Shown here piece by piece: positions 1 through 6,079 of a DNA stretch of 14,593 nt (position 1 is the first letter of the stretch; the number at the start of each line of letters is the position of its first letter). Below the pieces are notes generated by a model. That model was not told the origin of the DNA. It made no database searches and was given only the letters and a program-made list of their open reading frames with translations. The stretch spans positions 1 to 14,593 of the forward strand of contig CAJOQI010000029.1 in assembly GCA_905236895.1 (NCBI GenBank), written 5' to 3'. The position numbers were made by a program, and so were the translations under genes. This DNA is from an uncultured Peptostreptococcaceae bacterium (GTDB lineage Bacteria > Bacillota > Clostridia > Peptostreptococcales > Anaerovoracaceae).

Positions 1-2
1 AC

Positions 3-89
3 TGCCTTTCAAAAGGGATTCTAACCTTTGGCAGGATTGCTGTCAATGGCAGGGAAGAGGGAAAGTTAGCATTGATTAATAATGGTTAG
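3..89 (+). CDS. possible 3' end of an upstream reading frame (partial, unidentified)
   Basis: The frame beginning at base 3 stays open for 28 codons and stops with TAG at 87-89. The peptide contains the stretch FGRIAVNGREEGK and ends LALINNG. I do not recognise a family; it does not match the end of a FeoA protein, which would have been the obvious neighbour of feoB. The stretch is too short to tell a real C-terminus from a chance open frame. The predicted feoB promoter overlaps its last codons. Confidence 0.2.
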   Translation, partial: CLSKGILTFGRIAVNGREEGKLALINNG

Positions 90-100
90 AAATATATACT
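72..100 (+). promoter_or_regulatory. candidate sigma-A promoter of feoB
   Basis: TTGATT (72-77) lies 17 bases before TATACT (95-100). The -35 matches the consensus at 4 of 6 positions and the -10 at 5 of 6. Transcription would start near 107, about 26 bases before the feoB start codon. I found no convincing Fur or DtxR box over it. Confidence 0.45.
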
Positions 101-132
101 TTTCACATAAGAAAATGAAGAGATGAAATGTC

Positions 133-2472
133 ATGAATCTAAGAGAAGCGGAAATAGGTAAAAACTATAGGATAACCCAGGTAGGGGGAGAAGGTGCCTT
201 AAGACAGCATTTTCTTGACATGGGCGTTATCCCTGAGGTTATTGTAAAGATAGTAAAATATGCTCCCATGGGTGACCCCATGGAGATTTTGATACATGGG
301 TATGAACTGACCTTAAGACTTTCGGAAGCGGAGAAGATTTTGGTTGAGCCTGCGGAGGAAAACCAAAAAGGCAAAAAGCCTAAGAAGGTAAGCAAGGTCC
401 ATCACCCCGGTTTGGGGGAAAAGGGAAAGTATCATAACAAAGAAGAAGAGAATCCTCTGCCGGAGGGAGAGATTCTCACCTTTGCTTTGGTGGGAAATCA
501 GAACTGCGGCAAGACCACCCTTTTCAATCAGCTGACGGGATCCAACCAGCATGTGGGGAATTTCCCGGGAGTTACGGTGGACAGAAAGGACGGAGTAATC
601 AAAGGCCATCCAAATACCTTGGTTACCGACCTGCCGGGGATTTATTCCATGTCTCCCTATAGCAACGAAGAAATCATTTCCAGAAACTTTGTTATCGACG
701 AAAAGCCTAAAGGGATAATAAATATCGTTGATGCCACCAATATTGAGAGGAATCTCTACCTCACCATGCAGCTTCTTGAAATGAATGTGCCCATGGTTGT
801 GGCCCTTAATATGATGGATGAGGTTACTGCAAACGGTGGATCTGTTGATGTCAATACCATGGAGGCCATGCTTGGAGTTCCGGTTATTCCAATTTCTGCT
901 GTAAAGAATCAGGGTGTAGACGAATTGGTGGAGCACGCCATTCACGTGGCCTATTATCAGGAAAGGCCGGTGAGACAGGACTTCTGCAGTGAAGAGGATA
1001 ATGGAGGTGCGGTTCATAGAGCAATCCATTCTGTACTCCATTTTATTCAGGACCATGCCAAGAGGGCTGGGCTGCCATTAAGATTCACCGCAACAAAGGT
1101 AATCGAGGGAGATCAGACAACCATGGAAAAGCTGGGACTTGATCAGAACGAGATTGAGACCATAGACCATATTATTCTCCAGATGGAGCAGGAAAGAGGT
1201 CTTGATAGAAGCGCGGCCATGGCAGATATGAGATTCTCTTTTATAGACGGAGTTTGTTCAGCCACGGTTAAGAAACCAAAGGAAAGTGCAGAATCAAAGC
1301 GAAGCAGAAATATAGATAAGATTCTGACCGGACAGCATACGGCAATTCCGGCCTTTGTCATAATAATGGGTTTGGTATTCTTCCTTACCTTTAATGTCAT
1401 CGGCAAGTTTTTCCAGGAAATCCTGGAGGCAGGAATAGACGGAGCTACTTCTTGGGTTAATCAAACTATGATTACTCATGGAGTAAATGATGTTATAAGG
1501 AGTCTGATTGTTGAGGGCGTTATGACGGGAGTGGGAAGCGTTTTAAGCTTTGTTCCTATCATAATAACTCTGTTCTTCTTCCTCTCTCTTATGGAGGACA
1601 GCGGATATATAGCAAGGGTTGCCTTTGTTATGGACAAGCTCCTAAGAAAGATAGGTCTTTCAGGAAGAAGTATAGTACCTCTTCTTGTTGGCTTCGGCTG
1701 CACCGTTCCTGCGGTTATGGCAACCAGAACGCTGCCCAGCGAAAGAGATAGGAGGATGACCATTCTTCTGACACCATTTATGAGTTGTACTGCCAAGCTA
1801 CCTATTTACGCTTTCTTTGTAAGTGCCTTTTTCCCCGGGAAGGGTGGGTTCATAATGACAGGCTTATACCTCCTTGGAATAATCGTAGGCATCCTGGTGG
1901 CATTGCTATACAGACAGACCCTTTTCAAGGGGGAGGCGGTGCCCTTTGTTATGGAACTCCCCAATTACAGAATGCCAAGTGCCAAGAACGTAATTAGGCT
2001 TCTCTGGGATAAGGCCAAGGACTTCCTTGAAAGAGCCTTCTCCGTAATACTGATTGCCACCATAGTTGTATGGCTTCTCAAAACCTTTGATATTCACTTT
2101 AATATTGTGGAGGATTCCAGGCTTAGCATCATGGCTTTGATGGCTAGCGTAATTGCGCCAATCTTCGCGCCTTTGGGATTGGGGGATTGGAGAATAGTTA
2201 CCTCTCTCATAAGCGGAATCATGGCAAAGGAAAGCGTGGTTTCCGTAATAGAGGTGCTGTTCGGACAGAACGCAGCTCAGGTTATTACGCCTCTTGCTGC
2301 TGCGTCCCTTCTTGTATTCTCTCTTCTATACACTCCCTGCATTGCGGCCATTGCTGCGATAAAGAGAGAGATGGGGTGGAAGTGGGCCCTTGGAAGCGTT
2401 ATGTGGCAGTGTTTCATAGCCTGGGTTGTGGCCTTTATAGTTAGGCTCATAGGCTTGGCCATTGGGTTATAA
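133..2472 (+). CDS. feoB: ferrous iron transport protein, FeoA-FeoB fusion
   Basis: Inner-membrane Fe(II) uptake protein of 779 residues. Residues 1-75 form a FeoA domain (SH3-like, with LRQHFLDMGVIP and PMGDPMEI), a basic linker follows, and the FeoB G domain starts near residue 115. The GTPase motifs are GNQNCGKT (121-128, G1), T148 (G2), DLPG (166-169, G3), NMMD (226-229, G4) and SAVKNQG (255-261, G5). The membrane core begins near residue 400. It holds the gate-type segment SGYIARVAFVMD, GFGC with C523, MSCTAKLPIY with C552, and PCIAAIAAIKRE with C736, all typical of FeoB. FeoA is normally a separate small protein, so the fusion explains the extra length. The ATG at 133 is kept because it begins the FeoA domain exactly; the upstream GAAGAG is only a weak ribosome site. 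No frameshift is visible. Confidence 0.97.
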   Translation: MNLREAEIGKNYRITQVGGEGALRQHFLDMGVIPEVIVKIVKYAPMGDPMEILIHGYELTLRLSEAEKILVEPAEENQKGKKPKKVSKVHHPGLGEKGKYHNKEEENPLPEGEILTFALVGNQNCGKTTLFNQLTGSNQHVGNFPGVTVDRKDGVIKGHPNTLVTDLPGIYSMSPYSNEEIISRNFVIDEKPKGIINIVDATNIERNLYLTMQLLEMNVPMVVALNMMDEVTANGGSVDVNTMEAMLGVPVIPISAVKNQGVDELVEHAIHVAYYQERPVRQDFCSEEDNGGAVHRAIHSVLHFIQDHAKRAGLPLRFTATKVIEGDQTTMEKLGLDQNEIETIDHIILQMEQERGLDRSAAMADMRFSFIDGVCSATVKKPKESAESKRSRNIDKILTGQHTAIPAFVIIMGLVFFLTFNVIGKFFQEILEAGIDGATSWVNQTMITHGVNDVIRSLIVEGVMTGVGSVLSFVPIIITLFFFLSLMEDSGYIARVAFVMDKLLRKIGLSGRSIVPLLVGFGCTVPAVMATRTLPSERDRRMTILLTPFMSCTAKLPIYAFFVSAFFPGKGGFIMTGLYLLGIIVGILVALLYRQTLFKGEAVPFVMELPNYRMPSAKNVIRLLWDKAKDFLERAFSVILIATIVVWLLKTFDIHFNIVEDSRLSIMALMASVIAPIFAPLGLGDWRIVTSLISGIMAKESVVSVIEVLFGQNAAQVITPLAAASLLVFSLLYTPCIAAIAAIKREMGWKWALGSVMWQCFIAWVVAFIVRLIGLAIGL

Positions 2473-2488
2473 AACCGGAGATAATACA

Positions 2489-2521
2489 AGCCCTCGACGT
2501 TGAAGTCGAGGGCTCTTTTGT
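2489..2521 (+). terminator. intrinsic terminator after feoB, possibly shared with the convergent gene
   Basis: AGCCCTCGAC (2489-2498) and GTCGAGGGCT (2505-2514) form a perfect 10-bp stem with a 6-base loop, followed by CTTTTGTT. It lies between the feoB stop and the end of the convergent transglutaminase gene. Read on the minus strand, the same stem is followed by UGUAUUAU, so it would be a weaker terminator for that gene. Confidence 0.85.
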
Positions 2522-2536
2522 TGCAATAATTATTAC

Positions 2537-3940
2537 TTATTCAAGCTCTGTGCTGTGGACGATTCTTCTGAATCTCACTTCGTTGCCACTGAGCATTTTC
2601 TTTGCTGTTTCCGCTTCGCCGCACTGGTTGTCGTAGGGGTCGCGCCTATACTGCTTCTTTGGTGGATTGAAGGGCTCCTGAATGTCCGTATTGAATATGA
2701 GGCGATAGGGGTCCATATTGCCGAAATAGAATTCGCAGTTTTCTTCCGCACTGGCTTTAGTCTTGCCGCGTCTTCTTTCGCCTCCTCCTACGGATGGGTC
2801 AACAGGCCTAAAGCCGACACCTTCGAAATAGACTTCTGCCCAGTCGTGCATTCCGCCGTTGTCCCCGTCTGTGCAAATCCCCGATTCCCAGCGGGCGGGG
2901 ATACCGTTATATCTCATCAAAGTGATGAGAAGAGATGCCTGAAGTCCGCAGTCTCCACGACCTCTCAAGGCAAAGTATTCGGCCAGAGATTCGATTGCGG
3001 CATAGTCGCGAACGAAGGAATAATGATATTCGTGGGTGATATAGTCGTAAATCTTTCTGGCGATTTCAGTCTTATTCTTTGTCTTTCCCACAATCTTTTC
3101 GGATAGAGCCTGAATGAAGGGGGTGAAGACATAGTGGGGAGCCTTCTCCTCCAAGTCGGCGGGCTTAACCTGTTTTCTTAAGATCATTTCCTTTGCAGGG
3201 GTGGCGTTCTTTGATGCCTTAAGGAGATCCTTATAGCTCATATAAGTCTGAGTGTTCTTAAAGGTAAAGCGAACCGAAAACTGATTCTGCTTATCGCCGC
3301 TTACCTTGAAGCAGGCGGTTCTCTGTGGGGATGATGCCGGTGCGATTTCCGCCTTGCCGCTGGAAGAGATAAGTTTGATTGCACTCATTCCGCCTCCGTG
3401 AGGAGATGGATAGGGAAGGTGGACCGTAAGCTTTTCGCCGGTTGCCGACTTCTTTGATACGGTGCAGGTCATCTCCACATCTGCGGTTACCGTTGCCTTG
3501 CCACGCTCTCTCATCATGTCAATTGCAATGGCGGATTCGTCTGCCTCTCCCTGGGGATAGGTATTTCCCTTCCATTTAAGGATTAGGGGGCTTCCTTTGA
3601 AGAGGGAAGAAATTGTGCACTCCGCATATTTCTTCTTGCCTTCAACAAAGATATAGTCCAAATCTCCCTGGATTTTCTCCAGGTCCTTCTTTTTAAATCC
3701 CGGTATATATTTGGCAATTCCCTTAATAACGTCTTTCTCGTCCATGATATAGAACTCTTCCAGAAGTTCGTTGTTATGGATTTCAAGGAGAATGCGATCC
3801 TTCACAATCTGGGGAAGGTCGCTTCTCTTAAGATGGTATTCAGCCTTGGTCTTAAACTCCTTAAAAAATCCTGCACCTTTCAGCTTTTCCAGCTCAGGCG
3901 GAAGATTGACGGAAAGGGAATTAACGATGGATTCATTCAT
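2537..3940 (-). CDS. transglutaminase-like (papain-fold) domain protein, function unknown
   Basis: Protein of 467 residues. The C-terminal third carries the transglutaminase-like core: GRGDCGLQASLL with the nucleophile C331, GGMHDWAEVY with H365, and FRPVDPS with D381. This triad is the pattern of microbial transglutaminase-fold hydrolases and peptidases. The first roughly 110 residues are charged and probably helical. Residues about 130-245 look beta-rich. There is no signal peptide or membrane segment, so the protein should be cytoplasmic. The start is the ATG at 3940, because AGGAGG (3954-3949) lies 8 bases upstream; a GTG at 3949 overlaps that ribosome site and is rejected. It stands alone, divergent from pyrR and convergent with feoB, so context gives no pathway. 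The substrate is unknown; a protease, an amidase or a true crosslinker are all possible. Confidence 0.85.
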   Translation of the reverse strand: MNESIVNSLSVNLPPELEKLKGAGFFKEFKTKAEYHLKRSDLPQIVKDRILLEIHNNELLEEFYIMDEKDVIKGIAKYIPGFKKKDLEKIQGDLDYIFVEGKKKYAECTISSLFKGSPLILKWKGNTYPQGEADESAIAIDMMRERGKATVTADVEMTCTVSKKSATGEKLTVHLPYPSPHGGGMSAIKLISSSGKAEIAPASSPQRTACFKVSGDKQNQFSVRFTFKNTQTYMSYKDLLKASKNATPAKEMILRKQVKPADLEEKAPHYVFTPFIQALSEKIVGKTKNKTEIARKIYDYITHEYHYSFVRDYAAIESLAEYFALRGRGDCGLQASLLITLMRYNGIPARWESGICTDGDNGGMHDWAEVYFEGVGFRPVDPSVGGGERRRGKTKASAEENCEFYFGNMDPYRLIFNTDIQEPFNPPKKQYRRDPYDNQCGEAETAKKMLSGNEVRFRRIVHSTELE

Positions 3941-3974
3941 AAATATCACCTCCTATAGGCAAATAACTGCCATA

Positions 3975-4004
3975 ATTATAACTGAAGCCGTTGACTTTAG
4001 TCCA
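3975..4004 (-). promoter_or_regulatory. candidate promoter of the transglutaminase-like gene
   Basis: On the minus strand, TGGACT (4004-3999) lies 18 bases before a perfect TATAAT (3980-3975). Transcription would start near 3968, leaving a leader of about 28 bases with AGGAGG at 3954-3949. The element overlaps the pyrR -35 box. Confidence 0.5.
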
Positions 4005-4019
4005 TAGTTAAAGTAAGAT
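3991..4019 (+). promoter_or_regulatory. candidate promoter of pyrR
   Basis: TTGACT (3991-3996) lies 17 bases before TAAGAT (4014-4019). Transcription would start near 4026, just before the first stem of the PyrR-binding hairpin at 4033, so the whole attenuator would be transcribed. Confidence 0.6.
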
Positions 4020-4032
4020 GATTGAGGAATAG

Positions 4033-4067
4033 AATCTTTTAATCGGTACATAGATGCCGGAAAGATT
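4033..4067 (+). promoter_or_regulatory. PyrR-binding hairpin (anti-antiterminator) of the pyrR leader
   Basis: The lower stem is AATCTTT (4033-4039) with AAAGATT (4061-4067), 7 bp. An asymmetric internal loop follows (TAAT on the 5' side, G on the 3' side). The upper stem is CGGTA (4044-4048) with TGCCG (4055-4059), including a U-G wobble. The terminal hexaloop is CATAGA. Known PyrR-binding loops have this two-stem, internal-bulge shape and a hexaloop CNGNGA; CAUAGA differs only at its third position. Binding of PyrR with UMP should stabilise it and favour the downstream terminator. Confidence 0.7.
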
Positions 4068-4107
4068 AAGTCATAATCCGTATGCGTTTTGATGAGTCTT
4101 ATCCGGC
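4056..4107 (+). promoter_or_regulatory. antiterminator of the pyrR attenuator
   Basis: GCCGGAAAGA (4056-4065) pairs with TCTTaTCCGGC (4097-4107), giving 10 bp with A4101 bulged. The 5' arm is the 3' half of the PyrR-binding hairpin, and the 3' arm overlaps the ascending arm of the terminator. The pairing therefore excludes both neighbours, as expected of an antiterminator. Confidence 0.65.
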
Positions 4108-4128
4108 AGGAGTGGGACTCTTTTTCTT
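4094..4128 (+). terminator. attenuator terminator of pyrR, ending at the start codon
   Basis: GAGTC (4094-4098) pairs with GACTC (4116-4120). Wobble and A-U pairs extend the stem inward (4099-4101 with 4113-4115). The U-tract TTTTTCTT (4121-4128) directly abuts the pyrR ATG at 4129. The only purine-rich ribosome site, AGGAG (4108-4112), lies inside this hairpin. Confidence 0.75.
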
Positions 4129-4671
4129 ATGAATTTTAAATCCAATTTAATGACAACGGAAGAAATAATGCGTGCTCTTAAGAGAATGGCCCACCAGATT
4201 GCGGAGCATAATAACGGCATAGAGAATCTTGTGATTCTTGGAATCCAAAAAGGTGGAGTTCCTCTTGCCATGCAGCTTTCTTCCTATCTCAACGCCATGG
4301 AGGGAATCGATGTTCCCACGGGAGAGCTTAATATCATCGCCCACCGTGACGATCTTAAGACCAGGGAAACCAAGGAAGAGGATGCAGCCAGAGAGTCGGT
4401 AATCCCTTGCGATATAGAGGGTAGGGATGTGGTTCTGGTGGACGACGTTCTCTATACGGGAAGGACGGCAAGGGCGGCCTTTGATGCCCTTTCGGAATTC
4501 GGTCGGGCAGCAACCATACAGTTGGCGGTGCTGATTGACCGAGGCCACAGAGAACTTCCTATCAGGGCGGACTATGTGGGGAAGAATATTCCCACCTCTC
4601 ACACGGAAACCATTCAGGTTGACTTTGATGAAAATGGACTTAATCCATTGGTTAATATCTACGATCTTTAA
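4129..4671 (+). CDS. pyrR: pyrimidine operon attenuator protein / uracil phosphoribosyltransferase PyrR
   Basis: Protein of 180 residues, the normal length for PyrR. It binds UMP and the leader RNA of pyr transcripts to promote early termination, and many members also have uracil phosphoribosyltransferase activity. The PRPP-binding loop is VVLVDDVLYTGRT (101-113). The family tail RGHRELPIRADYVGKNIPTS (138-157) is intact. The first ATG at 4129 gives the usual N-terminus before the helix EEIMRALKRMAHQI; the next in-frame ATG at 4150 has no ribosome site either. The nearest AGGAG (4108-4112) is 16 bases from the start, unusually far. The gene sits directly behind its own candidate PyrR-controlled attenuator, so it is probably autoregulated. 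A dead permease gene follows 14 bases downstream. Confidence 0.95.
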   Translation: MNFKSNLMTTEEIMRALKRMAHQIAEHNNGIENLVILGIQKGGVPLAMQLSSYLNAMEGIDVPTGELNIIAHRDDLKTRETKEEDAARESVIPCDIEGRDVVLVDDVLYTGRTARAAFDALSEFGRAATIQLAVLIDRGHRELPIRADYVGKNIPTSHTETIQVDFDENGLNPLVNIYDL

Positions 4672-4685
4672 CAAAGAGGAAATGA

Positions 4686-4780
4686 ATGAGCTAGAACAAA
4701 GACATCACATTGGAGGGGATCTACGACGCCAGAGAATTGGGAACGCCCAAGGTGCTTATTCTTGGACTTCAGCTTTTTGG
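4686..4780 (+). pseudogene. N-terminal remnant of a uracil permease gene (NCS2 family)
   Basis: An ATG at 4686 follows AGAGGA (4675-4680) at normal spacing, but the third codon is TAG (4692-4694). Past the stop, the same frame reads LEGIYDARELGTPK, then VLILGLQ. This is the typical N-terminal segment of uracil/xanthine permeases, which continue with a membrane helix beginning LQHxFAMFGA. Here the homology fades at about 4770-4780, and the frame runs into the lexA promoter region and stops. Permease genes often follow pyrR under pyrimidine control, so this looks like the stub of a pyrP/uraA gene lost by a nonsense mutation plus deletion of nearly all of its body. The family call rests on a short match. 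Confidence 0.65.
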
Positions 4781-4790
4781 ACTTTTTTTT

Positions 4791-4804
4791 CGAACTGGTG
4801 TTTA
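4791..4804 (+). promoter_or_regulatory. LexA box of lexA
   Basis: CGAACTGGTGTTTA matches the Gram-positive LexA consensus CGAACRNRYGTTYG at 12 of 14 positions. It overlaps the lexA -35 element, consistent with autorepression that ends when LexA cleaves itself during the SOS response. Confidence 0.7.
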
Positions 4805-4829
4805 CTTTTTGTTCTTTTTATGTTATAGT
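4801..4829 (+). promoter_or_regulatory. candidate promoter of lexA
   Basis: TTTACT (4801-4806) lies 17 bases before TATAGT (4824-4829), with 4 of 6 and 5 of 6 consensus matches. Transcription would start near 4836, leaving a leader of about 37 bases. Confidence 0.6.
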
Positions 4830-4872
4830 GGGTTGGGAAATTATATCATTTAATGATTTATGGAGAGATAAG

Positions 4873-5529
4873 ATGTCAAAAGCAAAGGAAAAAGCAAGGG
4901 CAAGAGAGCAGAAAATCTTGAACTTTATGAAGGAAGAGGTAAAGAGGAGAGGTTATGCTCCGACTGTTAGGGAGATAGGTACTGCCCTTGGTATCAAGTC
5001 CACATCCACGGTTCATAAGGATATAGAGAGCCTGGTAGCTCAAGGCTTTGTTAGAAAAGATCCATCCAAGCCCAGAGCTCTGGTTCTGGTTGGAGCAAAT
5101 TCCGAGAGAGAGAATTTTGCCAATGTATCTCCTATTCCAGATAATATTGTTGAGCTTCCTGTATTGGGCAGCATTGCAGCAGGCTCACCCATTCTGGCAG
5201 AGGAGAATGTGGAAGACAGTTTCATGATGCCTGCCAGATATGTAAACGGAAAAACCAACTATATGCTTAAGGTAAGGGGAGAGAGCATGATAAATGCGGG
5301 AATCTTTGATGGAGATCTCCTTCTTGTTGAGCAGGCCGAAACCGCGAGAAACGGCGAGATCGTAGTTGCAATGATTCAGGACTACGAAAGCGAGGCAACT
5401 GTAAAGACTTTCTATAGGGAAAAGGGCCATATCAGACTGCAGCCCGAGAACGATACCATGGAGCCCATAATAGTGGAAGACGCCAAGATTCTTGGCAGGG
5501 TTAAGGGTGTATTCAGGTATTATAACTAA
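4873..5529 (+). CDS. lexA: SOS repressor LexA (self-cleaving)
   Basis: Protein of 218 residues. The N-terminal winged helix-turn-helix is at about residues 10-65, with PTVREIGTALGIKSTSTVHK as its recognition region. The C-terminal S24 latent peptidase domain carries the A103-G104 cleavage site (GSIAAGSP), the nucleophile S138 in VRGESM, and the general base K178 in ATVKTFY. RecA-stimulated self-cleavage would derepress DNA-repair genes. The ATG at 4873 is chosen because GGAG (4862-4865) precedes it by 7 bases and the protein begins at the usual point. An in-frame ATG at 4762 would add a hydrophobic, non-homologous extension translated from the promoter. The gene appears monocistronic, with a LexA box over its promoter and a hairpin downstream. 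Confidence 0.97.
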   Translation: MSKAKEKARAREQKILNFMKEEVKRRGYAPTVREIGTALGIKSTSTVHKDIESLVAQGFVRKDPSKPRALVLVGANSERENFANVSPIPDNIVELPVLGSIAAGSPILAEENVEDSFMMPARYVNGKTNYMLKVRGESMINAGIFDGDLLLVEQAETARNGEIVVAMIQDYESEATVKTFYREKGHIRLQPENDTMEPIIVEDAKILGRVKGVFRYYN

Positions 5530-5595
5530 TAAAAAATACCAAGCGGAACCACGAAAACAGAAACTCTAATTTATATTGAAAATACTTGCATATAG

Positions 5596-5638
5596 ACCAG
5601 CCTTATGATAATATATCAAGGCTGGTTTACTTTTACTT
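5596..5638 (+). terminator. hairpin after lexA, probable terminator
   Basis: ACCAGCCTT (5596-5604) and AAGGCTGGT (5618-5626) form a perfect 9-bp stem around an AT-rich 13-base loop, followed by TTACTTTTACTT. The U-tract is interrupted, so termination may be partial. The loop contains TAATAT (5609-5614), which could be the -10 of an rpsO promoter with TTGCAT (5586-5591) 17 bases upstream. I consider the terminator role likelier. Confidence 0.55.
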
Positions 5639-5639
5639 G

Positions 5640-5710
5640 GCTATGCCTTACTCCAAAGGGTGGCTCGGTAAAAGCGGATTAATAGGTCGGTGCATTACCG
5701 ACAAAGGAGG
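5640..5710 (+). promoter_or_regulatory. structured rpsO leader, candidate S15 autoregulatory site
   Basis: GTCGGT (5686-5691) and ACCGAC (5697-5702) form a 6-bp hairpin that ends just before the ribosome site AAAGGAGG (5703-5710). The same 3' arm can instead pair with an upstream segment, TCGGTAA (5665-5671) with TTACCGA (5695-5701), 7 bp. Two exclusive pairings beside the ribosome site suggest translational control. Feedback by S15 on rpsO leaders is known in Firmicutes, but I cannot match this leader to a described structure. Confidence 0.4.
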
Positions 5711-5715
5711 AAAAA

Positions 5716-5982
5716 ATGATTACAAAAGAAATGAAAGAAGCCATTATCCAGGAGTATGCCACCAAGGCAGGAGACACAGGCTCTCCCGAGGTCCAGGTTG
5801 CAATCCTTACCGCTCACATCAACGATTTGAACGAGCATCTTAAGGTTCACAAAAAGGACCATCACTCCAGAAGAGGACTTCTGAAGATGGTTGGTAAGAG
5901 AAGAAATCTTCTTAACTATTTGAGAGATAAGGATATCGAAAGATACAGAGATCTTATCAATCGTTTGGGTCTGAGAAAATAA
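5716..5982 (+). CDS. rpsO: 30S ribosomal protein S15
   Basis: Protein of 88 residues, the standard S15 length. It is four-helical and binds 16S rRNA at the h20-h22 junction, nucleating the platform of the small subunit. The family signature is complete: [22 protein letters not shown] (22 residues in two parts, GDTGSPEVQ then [15 protein letters not shown]), [15 protein letters not shown], and [12 protein letters not shown] at the end. A strong ribosome site AAAGGAGG (5703-5710) lies 5 bases before the ATG. It is followed by pnp, the widely conserved rpsO-pnp gene order. Confidence 0.98.
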   Translation: MITKEMKEAIIQEYATKAGDTGSPEVQVAILTAHINDLNEHLKVHKKDHHSRRGLLKMVGKRRNLLNYLRDKDIERYRDLINRLGLRK

Positions 5983-5998
5983 TTCTTGGGTTTATTAG

Positions 5999-6035
5999 GC
6001 GGGGTCAATCACGGCCCCGCTTATTATATGTTATT
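5999..6035 (+). terminator. hairpin between rpsO and pnp, probable leaky terminator or processing site
   Basis: GCGGGGTC (5999-6006) and GGCCCCGC (6013-6020) form an 8-bp GC-rich stem with a 6-base loop. The tail TTATTATATGTTATT is U-rich but interrupted. No separate pnp promoter is evident, so readthrough is expected. In E. coli the same interval holds an RNase III site through which PNPase controls its own message; an equivalent role here is inference. Confidence 0.6.
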
Positions 6036-6079
6036 GCCAAAGGAGTAATTGAATAAACAGGAAGGAGTTGTTTATTAAA

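Noticed and set aside
61..132. Fur or DtxR operator upstream of feoB
   Set aside because: The region is AT-rich but shows no convincing inverted repeat of either type.
2555..3106. Plus-strand open frame of 183 codons opposite the transglutaminase-like gene
   Set aside because: It has no ribosome site and no recognisable domain, and it overlaps a minus-strand gene with an intact catalytic triad.
3941..3949. GTG start of the transglutaminase-like gene at 3949
   Set aside because: The GTG overlaps the AGGAGG ribosome site; the ATG at 3940 is correctly spaced.
4747..4790. Terminator before lexA formed by CCAAG/CTTGG and the T8 tract
   Set aside because: The stem is only 5 bp and is separated from the T-tract by about 17 bases; the hairpin bases also belong to the permease remnant.
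4762..4872. N-terminal extension of LexA from an upstream ATG
   Set aside because: It would translate the promoter and LexA box into a hydrophobic segment unlike LexA; the ATG at 4873 has the ribosome site.
5586..5614. Promoter TTGCAT-17-TAATAT for rpsO
   Set aside because: The -35 matches at only 3 of 6 positions, and the -10 lies in the loop of the hairpin after lexA. It cannot be excluded but is too weak to list as a promoter.
6068..6079. TTG start of pnp
   Set aside because: It directly abuts GAAGGAG with no spacing, and the family N-terminus begins at the ATG at 6080.
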